A program made the translations under genes and the position numbers. DNA of 64,000 bases, taken from positions 62,001 to 126,000 of the forward strand of contig JALLLS010000013.1 in NCBI GenBank assembly GCA_025094145.1, written 5' to 3'. Below are positions 61,535-64,000 of this stretch, piece by piece (within the stretch, counting starts at the first letter, position 1; each line of letters opens with the position of its first letter). This DNA is from Spinellus fusiger (Eukaryota > Mucoromycota > Mucoromycetes > Mucorales > Phycomycetaceae). The notes beneath the pieces are model-generated. The model was not told the origin of the DNA. It worked only from the letters and a program-made list of their open reading frames with translations, and ran no database searches.

Positions 61535-61815
61535 CTGTTTGTTTGTTAATTTGTTAATTTGTTAATTTGTTAACTTATTTATTTATTTATTTGTTAATTT
61601 GTTAACTTATTTATTTATTTATTTATTTGTTAATTTGTTAACTTATTTATTTATTTATTTGTTAACTTATTTATTTATTCATTCATTCATTCATTCATTT
61701 ATTCATTCATTCATTTATTTATTTATTTATTTATTCATTCATTCATTTATTTATTTATTTATCTATCTATTGATCTATCTATCTATTGATCTATCTATCT
61801 ATTTATCTATTGGTT
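61535..61815. repeat. Tetranucleotide repeat region (TTAT/TTCA/TCTA)n
   Basis: Blocks of ttgttaa, then attt, attc and atct tandem tetramers in changing order. A 28-bp higher-order unit (ttgttaatttgttaacttatttatttat) is repeated about three times at its start. Confidence 0.85.
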
Positions 61816-62534
61816 TATTATAGTGCATTATTATATTGGTTTGTTCATTAGTAGATAGGCACTAATAAACACTTGTCAACAAATACTACTATTTCACACC
61901 ACTTTTCATCAATAAATGTCATTTCTTCTTTACCATAAATAACCAAGAAAAGGAACAGGTCATGGAATAGGCCAAGGGAGCTCCGTGCACTCATAGATGA
62001 CTGTCCAGTGACAGAGGAAGGGATATTAGAGTGCCACATATTAGGTCAGTTCAACATTCTCTTGGACCCACATTCCTGACTTGTTTATTCATCACCCTTG
62101 CTGTCTCTCTATCTCTCTGCCTATGCACCTGCCTCTCTCTATGCCCTTTTTCTCTATCTATCTTCCCGTGTCGCCTTTATACTCTTTTATACTCTCTTGC
62201 ACTCTTGTCTTTTCTCTTCCAGTGTCTCTTGATCTATTTCTATTTCTATTTCTATTTCCAGCTCTATTTCCAGTTCTTCTTATTGTTTCTACCAGTGAAT
62301 AGGAAATATTAATATCTAAAAAGGCCATCATTTTATCCCTCATTAGCTTAGAGTGCCTCATCCTCATCTGAACCGCTAAAAACAAATAACTTGGAACTTA
62401 CAATTCAACATATTTTACTTATTTTTACTTATTTTGCCATTCAATCCATTTTCTTTCTTTTCTTTCTTTCAGCTCTTTAACTCTTCCTTGAACATTACCA
62501 ACACTTATTCTCCTTACAATCCATTGGCAACGCT

Positions 62535-64000
<1,466 letters not shown>

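Larger units (their letters stand above)
60598..62534. other. Intergenic with long simple-repeat arrays, no gene recognised
   Basis: Upstream regions of the divergent TLDc and kinase genes. It contains the decamer array at 60820-61137 and the tetranucleotide array at 61535-61815 (separate entries). Frames at 61496-61269 and 62031-62312 are short and unrecognised. Confidence 0.55.

Overview
The window looks like a piece of nuclear genome from an early-diverging filamentous fungus, probably Mucoromycota/Mucorales. It is AT-rich. Genes are split by many short GT-AG introns of about 30-100 nt. Host genes are fungal: chitinase with a Cys-rich binding tail, Zn2Cys6 regulator, Nim1-type kinase, F-BAR/SH3 protein. 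Between them lie many Tc1/mariner-type transposons and Fanzor (eukaryotic TnpB-like) relics. Exon joins were made by hand from splice signals, reading phase and family conservation. No database search was run.

Layout. 0-5.6 kb: start of an unrecognised gene (minus), a decayed repeat, and a seven-exon 2-oxoglutarate/Fe(II) oxygenase (minus). 5.64-7.21 kb: apparently intact DD34E Tc1-like element. 7.49-9.75 kb and 14.51-17.17 kb: two inverted copies of one terminal-inverted-repeat element carrying a Fanzor C-terminal domain; they bracket a MYST histone acetyltransferase gene and RPS14. 17.7-21.3 kb: RFC1 (16 exons). 21.6-31.4 kb: a giant palindrome, two 4.21-kb arms with an intact DD35E Tc1-like element exactly at the dyad. 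34.2-42.0 kb: a second inverted duplication; each arm holds an ALY/REF (Yra1-like) mRNA-export gene and the spacer holds an F-BAR/SH3 gene. 42.5-52 kb: two small unrecognised genes, then nested and decayed transposons, a second Fanzor lineage, and a third copy of the 7.5/17-kb element. 52.2-54.4 kb: GH18 chitinase (minus). 56.1-58.3 kb: Zn2Cys6 transcription factor. 58.8-60.6 kb: TLDc (Rtc5-like) protein (minus). 60.8-61.8 kb: simple repeats. 62.5 kb to the edge: 5' part of a Nim1/Gin4-like kinase.

The host genes are scattered housekeeping and morphogenesis functions (DNA replication, chromatin, translation, mRNA export, cell wall, cytokinesis) and do not form a pathway cluster. What stands out is architecture: three nested scales of inverted repeats, apparently built by or around TIR transposons, and at least three Fanzor relics from two lineages, with deletion derivatives showing how the cargo is lost.
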